Under the pieces are notes generated by a model. That model saw only the letters and a program-made list of their open reading frames with translations. It did not search any database and was not told where the DNA came from. Positions 42,977 through 51,498 of a DNA stretch of 64,000 nt are shown here, piece by piece. A program made the translations under genes and the position numbers. The stretch comes from SLDF01 sp964537925 (GTDB taxonomy: Bacteria > Bacteroidota > Bacteroidia > Chitinophagales > Saprospiraceae), in NCBI GenBank assembly GCA_964537925.1, contig CAZICV010000003.1, forward strand, positions 310,001-374,000, in the 5' to 3' direction. How positions within the stretch are numbered: the first letter of the stretch is position 1; each line of letters opens with the position of its first letter.

Positions 42977-45692
42977 AAAATCTGGTTATCTGTTCCCTGT
43001 AAAAATCAATGATCCGTCTTCTTTGCTCAGTTTTCCTGCTTTCATCCAGGGGGCGGGACGGAAGCAAATCCCTCGCACTCATGCGTTCATCGGGATTTTT
43101 TACCGCCTCTTTCAGCCTTTCCCTGTCATCGGTATAAACCATGCAGCGTTCCGTCCCGCGCGAGACGCTCACATAAAACTGTTTCTGGTTTGACGCCGCG
43201 AAGGATTCAGAGCTTTGCGAGATAATGACATCCTGAGCATCCTTGCCTTGCGCCGAATAACTTGTCCGGTAATATCCATGCGTGAAATTCATATAGTCCC
43301 TGGCCAGGGTTTTCCCGTTTGACAGTTGAAGATTGCCCTGCTTGTCAAAACCCTGGATCGTCAGCACCTGGCCGTTATTCAGTCTCGATCCGTCCAGCGT
43401 CCGGCCGTTTTTCGTTATTCGGACCTGGTCTCCGCTGGCTATGGCCGTCTGCTCCCGCCTGTAGACCTGGAAAGCACCGGCTCGGTCAAGCGGCAGACTT
43501 ACAGCCTTGTCCGTTCCGGATTCCCGCACCATAACCTGCCCTTTGTCATCCCGGCCGCAGACTTCATAAAGTCCGCCGAGCCTGAAACCGGCCACCGGCT
43601 TACAGAACTGCACACCCAGACCGTCGCGGTAACTGACGGCTTGCGACTTCTCGGCAACCGTGAGCGACAGGTCCCTGAGTGTTCCGAAGCTGTTTTCTTC
43701 CTTCCCGAGCACCCCTTTCTCTTTCAGCCGCAGGCGTATGGCTTCCGTGACTGCCTTGCCTTCCGTATGTGTGGGCGACACGACGATGGCCGAACGGCGG
43801 GCACTGACTGAACGCAGGTATTCCTCCGCCACCATGCCATGCCTTTGATCGCGGCCGGGAACCTCCCTGATGGCGCCCATACGGTCCAGCTTTTCAAAGC
43901 CCTCTTCTGTCTTTCCCTGCGCCAGGGCCTTGATCGCGCTCTTGTACTTCGACCGGTCATCCTGGCGGACGATCTCATTGACATGTGCTATTTTCAGGCC
44001 CGCCCTTTCGTTGATGATGCGCAAGGCATCCCCGGCCTGAACGGAGTGATGCTGCCGCCAGTCACCGCTCAGGATCACCCGCGCATCCTGCTGCTTCGCT
44101 ATATCAAAAATCGAGTTCATATCTGGAATGGACACCATGCCGGCCTCGTCGATCAAAAGCGTCTGCCCCCGGTATTTGTCGTGTCCTTCCCTGTCCGCCA
44201 GCAGGCTGGCAATTGTCGTCGCATCTTCAAAACCCTTCTCACGCAAGACACCGCGCGAGGCTTCCGCAGAGGGCGCGAAGGCAAAGATCGAACGTCCTCT
44301 TTCTTCATGCGCCTGGCGGACCTCCTGGAACAGGGTGGATTTACCTGTCCCGGCCCCGCCGCATACGATGGAGATCCGGTCGTTGGTGTTCAGTACATGG
44401 GCAATGGCGTCCCGCTGGCCCTGGTTCAGGTAGTCCCTCCTGATTTTGTATTCCGGGTGAAGGGCAGGAACCTGGCCCTTGCCACGGGCGGCGGACGCAA
44501 CCATCCTGTCCTCCTGCCGGATCATTTCCTTTGTCGTTATCAGCCTGGCTCCATTCTTTTCTGCAGAGACTATATCATCCCTTTTTGCAAGAGCCGCGCT
44601 AATCTCCTCCGGTTTGAACAGCCCGTACCCGGAAGAAAGCGCCTTGCCGAGCACTCTCTTTTCCGAGATGACCGACTTGCGTTCCAGGAAATGGGCAAGC
44701 GCCATATCCACGGCTTTTCCAGGCGTAAGACCACCCGCTACGCGGTTGGCCTTATCTGCCTGTTTCGCCGTACCTTTCCTTGCCTCGAGAACAGCTTTCA
44801 GCTCAGCCGCAGAAAGGCGCTGCGACCACAAATCGGTCAGCTTCGCTTCGGCGACCGATTTGCATTTCTTTAACCTTGTCTTCGCCCCGACCGCCGCCTT
44901 GTCCTCTGCCCATGTCAGCCCCTTCTCCCCGGCAAAACGGTTGATTTCCGCCGTCCGGTTTGAAAACTTCTCGATCATCTCACGGCTGATCCCCTTGATC
45001 TCCCACCTGTCCGACGTTTGTTCGATTTCATAGCCCGCTTCTTTCAATGCGCTGGAGAAATGGGCGTGATAAAGCGCCTCGTAATAGGGCGCTTCCTTCT
45101 TGATCGTGCCGACCTCCACGGCCTGGAACCGCTTCTTTTCTTCGTTCCACGTTCCGTTGAATACGAAGCAATGTGTATGAAGATGCGGATCAGGCACATG
45201 GATTTTGCCACCCTCGCCCTCCTGCACCGTAGGCCGGGACGTAAAATGATCGAATGAAGCCATCAGGAGATTACCGGTCGTCACATACTGCTTGTTCTTC
45301 CCCTGGCCCTTTTGGGTCTGCATATTCGCCTCTACGGCCTGCATCGCTAGACGCACGGCCTGCCGGTGCGCCTTGAGGATATCCTCATCCCCCGTCAGGG
45401 CGAAAACCAGCGAGGCGCTTTTGGGGGCATTCCAGGTGAAGTCGTACCCGGCGCGGCGACCTTTGCCGTCGCGCACGGTCAGGCGGGTGTGGCCGTCCGG
45501 TGTACGGTTATTGACCAGCCGCTCGAATTCCGTCCTGCCGACTTCGCCTTTCAGCCCGAGCAAACGGGCCGCCTTGCCAAACCAGCTCCCTGGGACTTCC
45601 TTGCTTTCTGCATAATAATCCTGCCGGGAAAGAGCTTCCCGAAAATAGGATATCGCACCATTGGCATTGCGGCTTGCTGTGATCCGTAGCAT
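42882..45692 (-). CDS. MobF-family relaxase/helicase (TrwC/TraI type)
   Basis: 936 residues from ATG 45692 (MLRITASRNANG); an upstream extension is not conserved. The TrwC relaxase domain has catalytic tyrosines Tyr26/Tyr27 (QDYYAES) and the three-His metal motif PHLHTH at 170-174. The helicase part has Walker A CGGAGTGKST near 445, Walker B LLIDEAGM and the later YRTSYSAQGKDAQDV and FYVSVSRGTERC of RecD2/TraI helicases. It nicks oriT and unwinds the strand for transfer. The candidate oriT lies 83 bases upstream, and the coupling protein is divergent on its other side. Confidence 0.95.
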   Translation of the reverse strand: MLRITASRNANGAISYFREALSRQDYYAESKEVPGSWFGKAARLLGLKGEVGRTEFERLVNNRTPDGHTRLTVRDGKGRRAGYDFTWNAPKSASLVFALTGDEDILKAHRQAVRLAMQAVEANMQTQKGQGKNKQYVTTGNLLMASFDHFTSRPTVQEGEGGKIHVPDPHLHTHCFVFNGTWNEEKKRFQAVEVGTIKKEAPYYEALYHAHFSSALKEAGYEIEQTSDRWEIKGISREMIEKFSNRTAEINRFAGEKGLTWAEDKAAVGAKTRLKKCKSVAEAKLTDLWSQRLSAAELKAVLEARKGTAKQADKANRVAGGLTPGKAVDMALAHFLERKSVISEKRVLGKALSSGYGLFKPEEISAALAKRDDIVSAEKNGARLITTKEMIRQEDRMVASAARGKGQVPALHPEYKIRRDYLNQGQRDAIAHVLNTNDRISIVCGGAGTGKSTLFQEVRQAHEERGRSIFAFAPSAEASRGVLREKGFEDATTIASLLADREGHDKYRGQTLLIDEAGMVSIPDMNSIFDIAKQQDARVILSGDWRQHHSVQAGDALRIINERAGLKIAHVNEIVRQDDRSKYKSAIKALAQGKTEEGFEKLDRMGAIREVPGRDQRHGMVAEEYLRSVSARRSAIVVSPTHTEGKAVTEAIRLRLKEKGVLGKEENSFGTLRDLSLTVAEKSQAVSYRDGLGVQFCKPVAGFRLGGLYEVCGRDDKGQVMVRESGTDKAVSLPLDRAGAFQVYRREQTAIASGDQVRITKNGRTLDGSRLNNGQVLTIQGFDKQGNLQLSNGKTLARDYMNFTHGYYRTSYSAQGKDAQDVIISQSSESFAASNQKQFYVSVSRGTERCMVYTDDRERLKEAVKNPDERMSARDLLPSRPLDESRKTEQRRRIIDFYREQITRFYGQERGKNKPEQRVRTEPEPAPSRGFVDIAR

Positions 45693-45774
45693 GATCCGGA
45701 ATTGGTTTTTGCCCCTGCTTCTCATCGAAAAAAGCAGCATCCAGGCACAAACAAAGTTAAGTGAAATTTCTTGC

Positions 45775-45803
45775 AGACGACTCGTCTAATCATATTATTA
45801 GAC
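45775..45803. other. candidate origin of transfer (oriT)
   Basis: In the 269-base gap between the divergent relaxase and coupling protein genes lie two adjoining inverted repeats: AGACGA-C-TCGTCT (45775-45787) and GTCTAAT-CATATT-ATTAGAC (45784-45803). MobF elements carry oriT beside the relaxase gene with such arms near nic. The nick site itself cannot be read. Confidence 0.5.
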
Positions 45804-45961
45804 ATTTATTTCGATCATAAGCGACTTAATTAATCTGATTATCTCTATTAATTACAATTACACCCAATTGATCTGCTTTACATCATTTAACGAATAAATT
45901 GCTAGAAACAAACGAACAAAGATGCTCATTTTTGTACATTGACGCACAAAACTTCAGTATC

Positions 45962-47473
45962 ATGTTCAAAATATTCGGCTCTTCTTCTCACGGCAAAGAC
46001 CAGGCAATACTCGATACGCCTCTGCTCAATTTCGGAGATTACACTTGGACAGTTGAAGACGCGACCAAAGGCACACAGGTTTTCGGGGCAACCGGCAGCG
46101 GCAAGTCCAGCGGCTCAGGCCAGGCCATTGCCCATGCTTTCCTGAAAAAAGGATTTGGCGGCCTGGTGCTCTGTGCCAAGCCCGACGAAAGAAACGTATG
46201 GGAAAACTATGCAAGGGCCACAGGCCGCTACGATGACCTGGTCATCTTCAGCCCGCAAAGTTCCTACCACTTCGATCCCATCCGCTACGAGAACGAACGC
46301 TCACAAGGAGGTGACCAGACGATCAACCTGGTGGATCTTGTCATGAATCTACACCTGATCGGCCAGAATTACTCAACTTCAGGCGGAGGTGAAAACGAAC
46401 AGTTCTGGCAGAACGCCCTGAAGCGCTGTGTAAGCAGGATGATCGACCTTCTGCAACTCGCGGGCAGGCCGATCACAGCTCTTAACTTGCGGGAGATATT
46501 GATCTCTACACTCTCCGAGGAAGAGGCCTCTGCGCATCGACGGATTGTAAGAACAATAAATGATGATACTGTACAGGATCAGGTAAGACAAGATGCTTCC
46601 GCAGAGCTGAATGACATGCTGGAAAGGAGCTATTGCCTGCAGTGTCTCTATGAGGCCCGCGACCGGGTTTCGCCGGAAACGGAAGAGCAGTTCTCATTCG
46701 TATACAATTATTTCTTCCGCGAGTATGCCCGTATATCGGACAAGACCAAATCCATCATCGAAGAAACTTTCCTCGGCCTGATCGAACCGTTCATGGGCGG
46801 TATCCTCAAAAGTCACTTTTCCGGGCGGCTGAGTGACGAGCTGAAGCCGGAAGTTACCTATCTGCAGGGAAAAATCATCATCCTGGATTTTGACATCAAG
46901 AACCACATGCTGGCCGGAGTCATGGCGCAAGGGATCTACAAATACATCTGGCAACGGGCAATGGAGCGCCGTGACCTAGACGGGGAAACAAATGCCAGGC
47001 CCGTCTTTCTATGGGTCGATGAAAGTCAGTATTTCTGTCTGCCGGAGCAGGACGCCCTGTTCCAGACCACGGCCCGCAGCTCACGCGTCTGCACCGTCTA
47101 TCTCACACAGAACATCAACAATTACTATTTCGTGTTCGGGGGCAATAACCCGGAGGCACGGGCCAAGTCGCTCCTGGGCAACCTGGGAACGCGGATATTT
47201 CATGCCAACAGCGACTTTGACACCAATACCTGGGCAGCCGAAACCATAGGCAAGGGCTACCTCAAACAAACCTCACTCAGTCACGCAAAGACAGGAGCCA
47301 GCTCCTCGATTTCGAACGTGTATGGCTACGTGGTGGAGCCTTCGGAATTTACTACCCTTAGAACCGGGGGAGACAGAAACAAGGGGAAGGTGGATGCTTA
47401 CATCGTGGTCAACGGGGAAATGCTTGAGCAGGGGAAGAACTATTGCAAGCATATGTTTTCGCAAAAAATATGA
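45962..47473 (+). CDS. type IV coupling protein (VirD4/TraG family)
   Basis: 503 residues from ATG 45962 (MFKIFGSS); a start at 45899 is less likely. Walker A GATGSGKSS has Lys48, Walker B FLWVDESQ has Asp353 and Glu354, and the C-terminal TFKT-like region ends near GNLGTRIFHANSD. It lacks the usual N-terminal membrane segments, so it may be a soluble or partner-anchored form. It brings the relaxase-DNA complex to a conjugation channel. No channel genes are in the window, so the element is probably mobilizable rather than self-transmissible. Confidence 0.9.
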   Translation: MFKIFGSSSHGKDQAILDTPLLNFGDYTWTVEDATKGTQVFGATGSGKSSGSGQAIAHAFLKKGFGGLVLCAKPDERNVWENYARATGRYDDLVIFSPQSSYHFDPIRYENERSQGGDQTINLVDLVMNLHLIGQNYSTSGGGENEQFWQNALKRCVSRMIDLLQLAGRPITALNLREILISTLSEEEASAHRRIVRTINDDTVQDQVRQDASAELNDMLERSYCLQCLYEARDRVSPETEEQFSFVYNYFFREYARISDKTKSIIEETFLGLIEPFMGGILKSHFSGRLSDELKPEVTYLQGKIIILDFDIKNHMLAGVMAQGIYKYIWQRAMERRDLDGETNARPVFLWVDESQYFCLPEQDALFQTTARSSRVCTVYLTQNINNYYFVFGGNNPEARAKSLLGNLGTRIFHANSDFDTNTWAAETIGKGYLKQTSLSHAKTGASSSISNVYGYVVEPSEFTTLRTGGDRNKGKVDAYIVVNGEMLEQGKNYCKHMFSQKI

Positions 47474-47793
47474 TAAACCCGTTTTGAGACTACTGAAGAA
47501 GTACTAAAACTGACTATATAACTCCTAAGCTACGCTTTCCGTGGTCCTTATCTTTACCAATCCTTGGCTCAAAACCCTAAGCTTTCCGTCTGAAATAACT
47601 GTCAGGCGATCGTTCGTTCCCCCTATTCGATTCTCAATCTATTGAGAACCCAGGACATATCACTGCTTAGAAAAGATAGATGATGAGCTATCATGATCAT
47701 GATAAAAAATCCTATAATTAGCCCCGGCTGATACCTTCATAGTTATATTTATAATAATTTCACTCTTTTTAACCTTCTCAAGAGGAAAGAAAC
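47474..47793. other. gene-free region before Hachiman, with a 16-bp palindrome
   Basis: 320 bases with no gene. A perfect palindrome TATCATGATCATGATA (47689-47704) lies 90 bases before hamA, directly upstream of TATAAT (47713-47718). This looks like an operator over a -35 region and could control the defence operon. No -35 consensus is obvious. Confidence 0.55.
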
Positions 47794-48717
47794 GTGTCGA
47801 AAAACATAATTTCTAAAGTTATAGAAGACATTCGTAGAGGCAGTCCTGGAAGCATTGACGCTTATCTCAGGACAGTTGTTAAAGCTTTTGCCCTAGATGG
47901 TACACAAACAAAATTTTACACTCATCTGATAGCCTTAGATGGGAACGGCAATGCCCGGTTGGATGATTTTATCGAGTTTGTTGTTCGCCATATCGTTGAG
48001 TACGTCATTCCAAGGGGAAAAATTGAAGAAGCCAAGACTAAGGATACTGCCGAAAAAGTAAGCACTCATACCGTTAGGCTTTTTCGTGAGGCAGAGAAGT
48101 TATTTACGCCACTCAAAACTTCGGGAGAAGGAGGTGAAATGCTGCTCTTCATCCTCGGCGAAGTTCTGTTAGGACTACCACAACTTTTCTGCAAAATGAG
48201 TGTGAAAACATCTGGAAGTATGCATTATCATGGAGCCGACGGCATACATGCGGGAATTGGCGAAGACGGCAAACTAGAACTGTACTGGGGTGAATCTAAG
48301 CTGTACAAGGATTTTAACGGTGGAGCGAATAGCTGTATTGATTGTTTGTCTCCATTTCTTAAACGTGATACTGGTGCTGACTATGAAGACTTGCTGCTTC
48401 TGCAAACACACCTCGATTTGCATAGACCTGAGTACACCGAAGCGGTAAAAGCTATTCTTAACAAAGACAATCCCGAGTTTAATAATGTGCGTTATTGCGG
48501 CCTTTGCTTCATCGGGTTTGATAAGGACTTATACACGAAAGAAACAACAGAAGAGATTATTAATAGCTGTTGCGAAGAGTGGAAAAACAACATTAACTCG
48601 AAGCTAAAAGGTAAAGGGCTGGCCGAATTTTCCATTCACTTCTTCTGCCTGCCCGTAGTTTCAGTTGAGGACTTTAGAAACCGATTCCTGGAAAAATTGG
48701 GACTAAAGAATGGCTGA
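47794..48717 (+). CDS. hamA: Hachiman defence protein HamA (DUF1837 nuclease)
   Basis: 307 residues from a GTG start after AGAGGAAAG. DUF1837 features: GEGGEMLLFILGEVLLGLPQL (111-131), HGADGIHAG with Asp149, and WGESK with Glu167 and Lys169, a PD-(D/E)xK-like set. In Hachiman, HamA is the DNA nuclease held inactive by HamB until DNA damage or invasion is sensed. The stop overlaps the hamB start by eight bases, as expected for a stoichiometric pair. Confidence 0.9.
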   Translation: MSKNIISKVIEDIRRGSPGSIDAYLRTVVKAFALDGTQTKFYTHLIALDGNGNARLDDFIEFVVRHIVEYVIPRGKIEEAKTKDTAEKVSTHTVRLFREAEKLFTPLKTSGEGGEMLLFILGEVLLGLPQLFCKMSVKTSGSMHYHGADGIHAGIGEDGKLELYWGESKLYKDFNGGANSCIDCLSPFLKRDTGADYEDLLLLQTHLDLHRPEYTEAVKAILNKDNPEFNNVRYCGLCFIGFDKDLYTKETTEEIINSCCEEWKNNINSKLKGKGLAEFSIHFFCLPVVSVEDFRNRFLEKLGLKNG

Positions 48718-51244
48718 GAATACACTTCCTGAATGGCTCATAAGCCAAAATGATTTTAAGGTAGAATACAAAAAATTGTTGCTTGCATCAGTCGCATCAC
48801 AGTTCTCGGCTTTTGCTGACCAGCAACATAATCACGACTGGAATTATCTACTGAAATGCGCCAGCTTCTTAGCACATTCTCCCCAATCCAAGATGCAGGA
48901 TATGGCTCTTCGCATTACCCAGTTCTGTCTACAGAGTAAGGATGAAACGACGAATACGCAGAAGAATTCAGCGCAGTTTATCTTGAACATACTGGCAAAC
49001 CGGCGGGCGATAGAATTGGCGGAGAAGAGACACTTACTCGACGAAGACTCAAGCAAGTGGCGGGAAAGCTTCTTAGGAAACCTGAACTGGATTAAGCAAG
49101 AAGTCGAGCATTCCGTTTGGCTGAGAAATGGCGAGCGCTTAAATGTAAATATGTTCCAGAGGTCTTTCTGGGATGCATTAAACACCTACCGTACCTTAAG
49201 TGTTTCCGCCCCTACATCTGCCGGAAAATCGCACCTGATTAAACAATGGGTTCTCGATTTGATTGCCGGACAGTCTAGTCTCTCTATCGTATATGTAGTG
49301 CCCACGCGGGCGTTGATTGCAGAGGTTGAAGCGGACTTTCAAATGGCCCTAAGCGAAGAAATCAAAGCCTCAAAAGTCAATGTGACGTCCTTTCCGTTCA
49401 TTCCCCCCTCTAATGATGACAAGCCTTGCATCTTCATATTTACCCAAGAGCGTCTACAGCTTCTATTACAACGAGCGTCTAGGAAAATCGACGTACTGAT
49501 TGTCGATGAAGCCTACAAGTTGGGCGATGGCGACAGAGGTATCCTCTTGCAACACGTTATTGAAAGGGTGACCCTCATGAACCCTTCCGTAAAAACTGTC
49601 TATATTTCACCTCTTGCAAGTAATCCAGAGGTGTTGGTTGACGACTCATCGGATAGCCATAGTGAGCGTTATGAAGACGTAACTGTAAACCAGAACCTGA
49701 TTTGGGCTAGCCAAAAACGAGGCAAGCTATGGACACTAGAACTTTGCCATGAAAGTGGCAAATCGACCATTGGCGACATTACCCTACGAGACTCCCTCTC
49801 CTCGGTTGGATTTAAGCTACCGATGCTTGCTTTTACCTTAGGGCAGTCGGGGGGGAATATCATCTATGTCAACAGAGCTGCTGACGCTGAAAAAGTCGCC
49901 TCTATGCTGTATGATAGGATAGGCTTTGACAACCAATGCGATGACCCTAGAATCTTAGCCTTGATTGAGCTGTGTCAAAAAGTTATTCATCGTAAATATC
50001 GACTTATTGAGGCCCTAAAATACAGAGTGGCCTTCCATTACGGTAACATCCCGCTGCTAATTCGAGAGGAAGTTGAAACCCTCTTTCGCGAAGGTGTGAT
50101 TAATTTCTTGGTCTGCACCTCTACCCTTGTAGAGGGAGTTAATTTGCCCTGCCGTAACATTTTTATTCGTGCCCCAAAGCGGGGGAAAGGCACACCTATG
50201 AGTTCCGCTGACTTTTGGAATCTCGCCGGGCGCGCGGGCAGGTGGGGTAAGGATTTCCAGGGCAACATAATCTGCCTAGACCCTACATCATGGGAGGCCC
50301 CCAAGTCCAAAGCTTTAATTCCGATAACAAAGGCGACAGAAACAGCCTTGCTGCGACAAGACGATCTGATTGATTTCATTCAGAAGGGCACGCCAAGGGT
50401 TGATGCGGCAAAGAAAGACCTGTTTGAGTCAATGGCGTCATATCTAGCCATTAGCTACAAGTCTTATGGTTCTCTAAGCGACATTCCTTGGATGCAGAAA
50501 ATCGACCCACTGAAAATCCAGGAGTTAGAGAGTGTCGTCAGCTCTTACCTGGTTTCAGATACTGTGCCAGGAGAAATCATAGTAGCACACCCGGGAATTA
50601 GTCCCCTAGCGATGGAAGAAATGCTCAAGTATTTTCAAAGCTACCAAAAGCCCTATGAAGAGCTTCTTGTGCCATATGCGACAGATACGGATGCCGTATC
50701 TAACTATGTTCGTGTATTCCAACGGATGTTCAATAGGCTGACAAACGAGTTTGGCAGTGATAGTAGGTATATTTTCAGAGAAGCCATTGTAACAGTTTAT
50801 TGGATGCAAGGTCGCTCTGTGAAACGAATCATTGAGGAACGTCGCAGGGTGGTCCCCTCGGAAGAAATTCACACCACGATTAGAAATGTGCTGCAGGATA
50901 TTGAGACAATAGCACGCTATAAGGCGCCCAAATACATTGCCTGCTACAACGACCTTCTGAAGCATTTCTTCCATGAAATTAATCGGGCAGATTTGGCTGA
51001 CCAAATTGAGGATATAACCCTCTTCCTTGAGATGGGGGTAAACACCGTTACTCACTTGTCACTCATGAATCTTGGGCTTTCTCGAACCTCAGCGGTAGAG
51101 GTAAAGGAATATATCACCTCAGACACTCTTTCCGAGCAAGAGTGCTTGGATTGGTTCAAAAATCCCAACAACAACTGGCGTTCCCGAGATTTGCCCGAGC
51201 TGGTCAAGAAAGAAATAGAAAGGAAGTTGTCTATTTACAACTAG
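48710..51244 (+). CDS. hamB: Hachiman defence helicase HamB
   Basis: 844 residues. Superfamily 2 helicase motifs in order: Walker A TSAGKS with Lys173, DEAY at 266-269, and motif VI LAGRAGR (507-511 GRAGR). Between them are FTQERL and VCTSTLVEGVNLP, typical of Ski2-like DExH enzymes. HamB scans DNA and releases the HamA nuclease. Length and order match Hachiman. The AT-rich composition fits a cargo gene. Confidence 0.92.
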   Translation: MAENTLPEWLISQNDFKVEYKKLLLASVASQFSAFADQQHNHDWNYLLKCASFLAHSPQSKMQDMALRITQFCLQSKDETTNTQKNSAQFILNILANRRAIELAEKRHLLDEDSSKWRESFLGNLNWIKQEVEHSVWLRNGERLNVNMFQRSFWDALNTYRTLSVSAPTSAGKSHLIKQWVLDLIAGQSSLSIVYVVPTRALIAEVEADFQMALSEEIKASKVNVTSFPFIPPSNDDKPCIFIFTQERLQLLLQRASRKIDVLIVDEAYKLGDGDRGILLQHVIERVTLMNPSVKTVYISPLASNPEVLVDDSSDSHSERYEDVTVNQNLIWASQKRGKLWTLELCHESGKSTIGDITLRDSLSSVGFKLPMLAFTLGQSGGNIIYVNRAADAEKVASMLYDRIGFDNQCDDPRILALIELCQKVIHRKYRLIEALKYRVAFHYGNIPLLIREEVETLFREGVINFLVCTSTLVEGVNLPCRNIFIRAPKRGKGTPMSSADFWNLAGRAGRWGKDFQGNIICLDPTSWEAPKSKALIPITKATETALLRQDDLIDFIQKGTPRVDAAKKDLFESMASYLAISYKSYGSLSDIPWMQKIDPLKIQELESVVSSYLVSDTVPGEIIVAHPGISPLAMEEMLKYFQSYQKPYEELLVPYATDTDAVSNYVRVFQRMFNRLTNEFGSDSRYIFREAIVTVYWMQGRSVKRIIEERRRVVPSEEIHTTIRNVLQDIETIARYKAPKYIACYNDLLKHFFHEINRADLADQIEDITLFLEMGVNTVTHLSLMNLGLSRTSAVEVKEYITSDTLSEQECLDWFKNPNNNWRSRDLPELVKKEIERKLSIYN

Positions 51245-51498
51245 GGTGGATTATAGCCATTATCTCTGGGCAATGCTGCCTCAACGCTCCCTTCGAAAGA
51301 GAGTTAATCAAAATCCAGAGGACTGTCAAACGAACAACATGTGATTATGATTTATAGCTTGCGAACAGAATGATACCAGGCGGCCACTATTAGCTCTTCA
51401 ATATGATGCGGTTGTCGTTCCTCAAAGTGCCGATTGAGCTGCTACTATTACTCCCAGTCGGCAGGCTCATAAACACTTGAAATAGGGCTTCATAATGT

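Noticed and set aside
43839..44873. Rightward frame of 344 codons inside the relaxase gene
   Set aside because: Antisense to the MobF helicase domain, whose motifs are all in place; no ribosome site or known domain.
42882..47473. Self-transmissible conjugative element
   Set aside because: Relaxase and coupling protein are present but no VirB4, VirB6 or pilus-type genes are in the window; the element is called mobilizable, with the caveat that the window is cut at the right.
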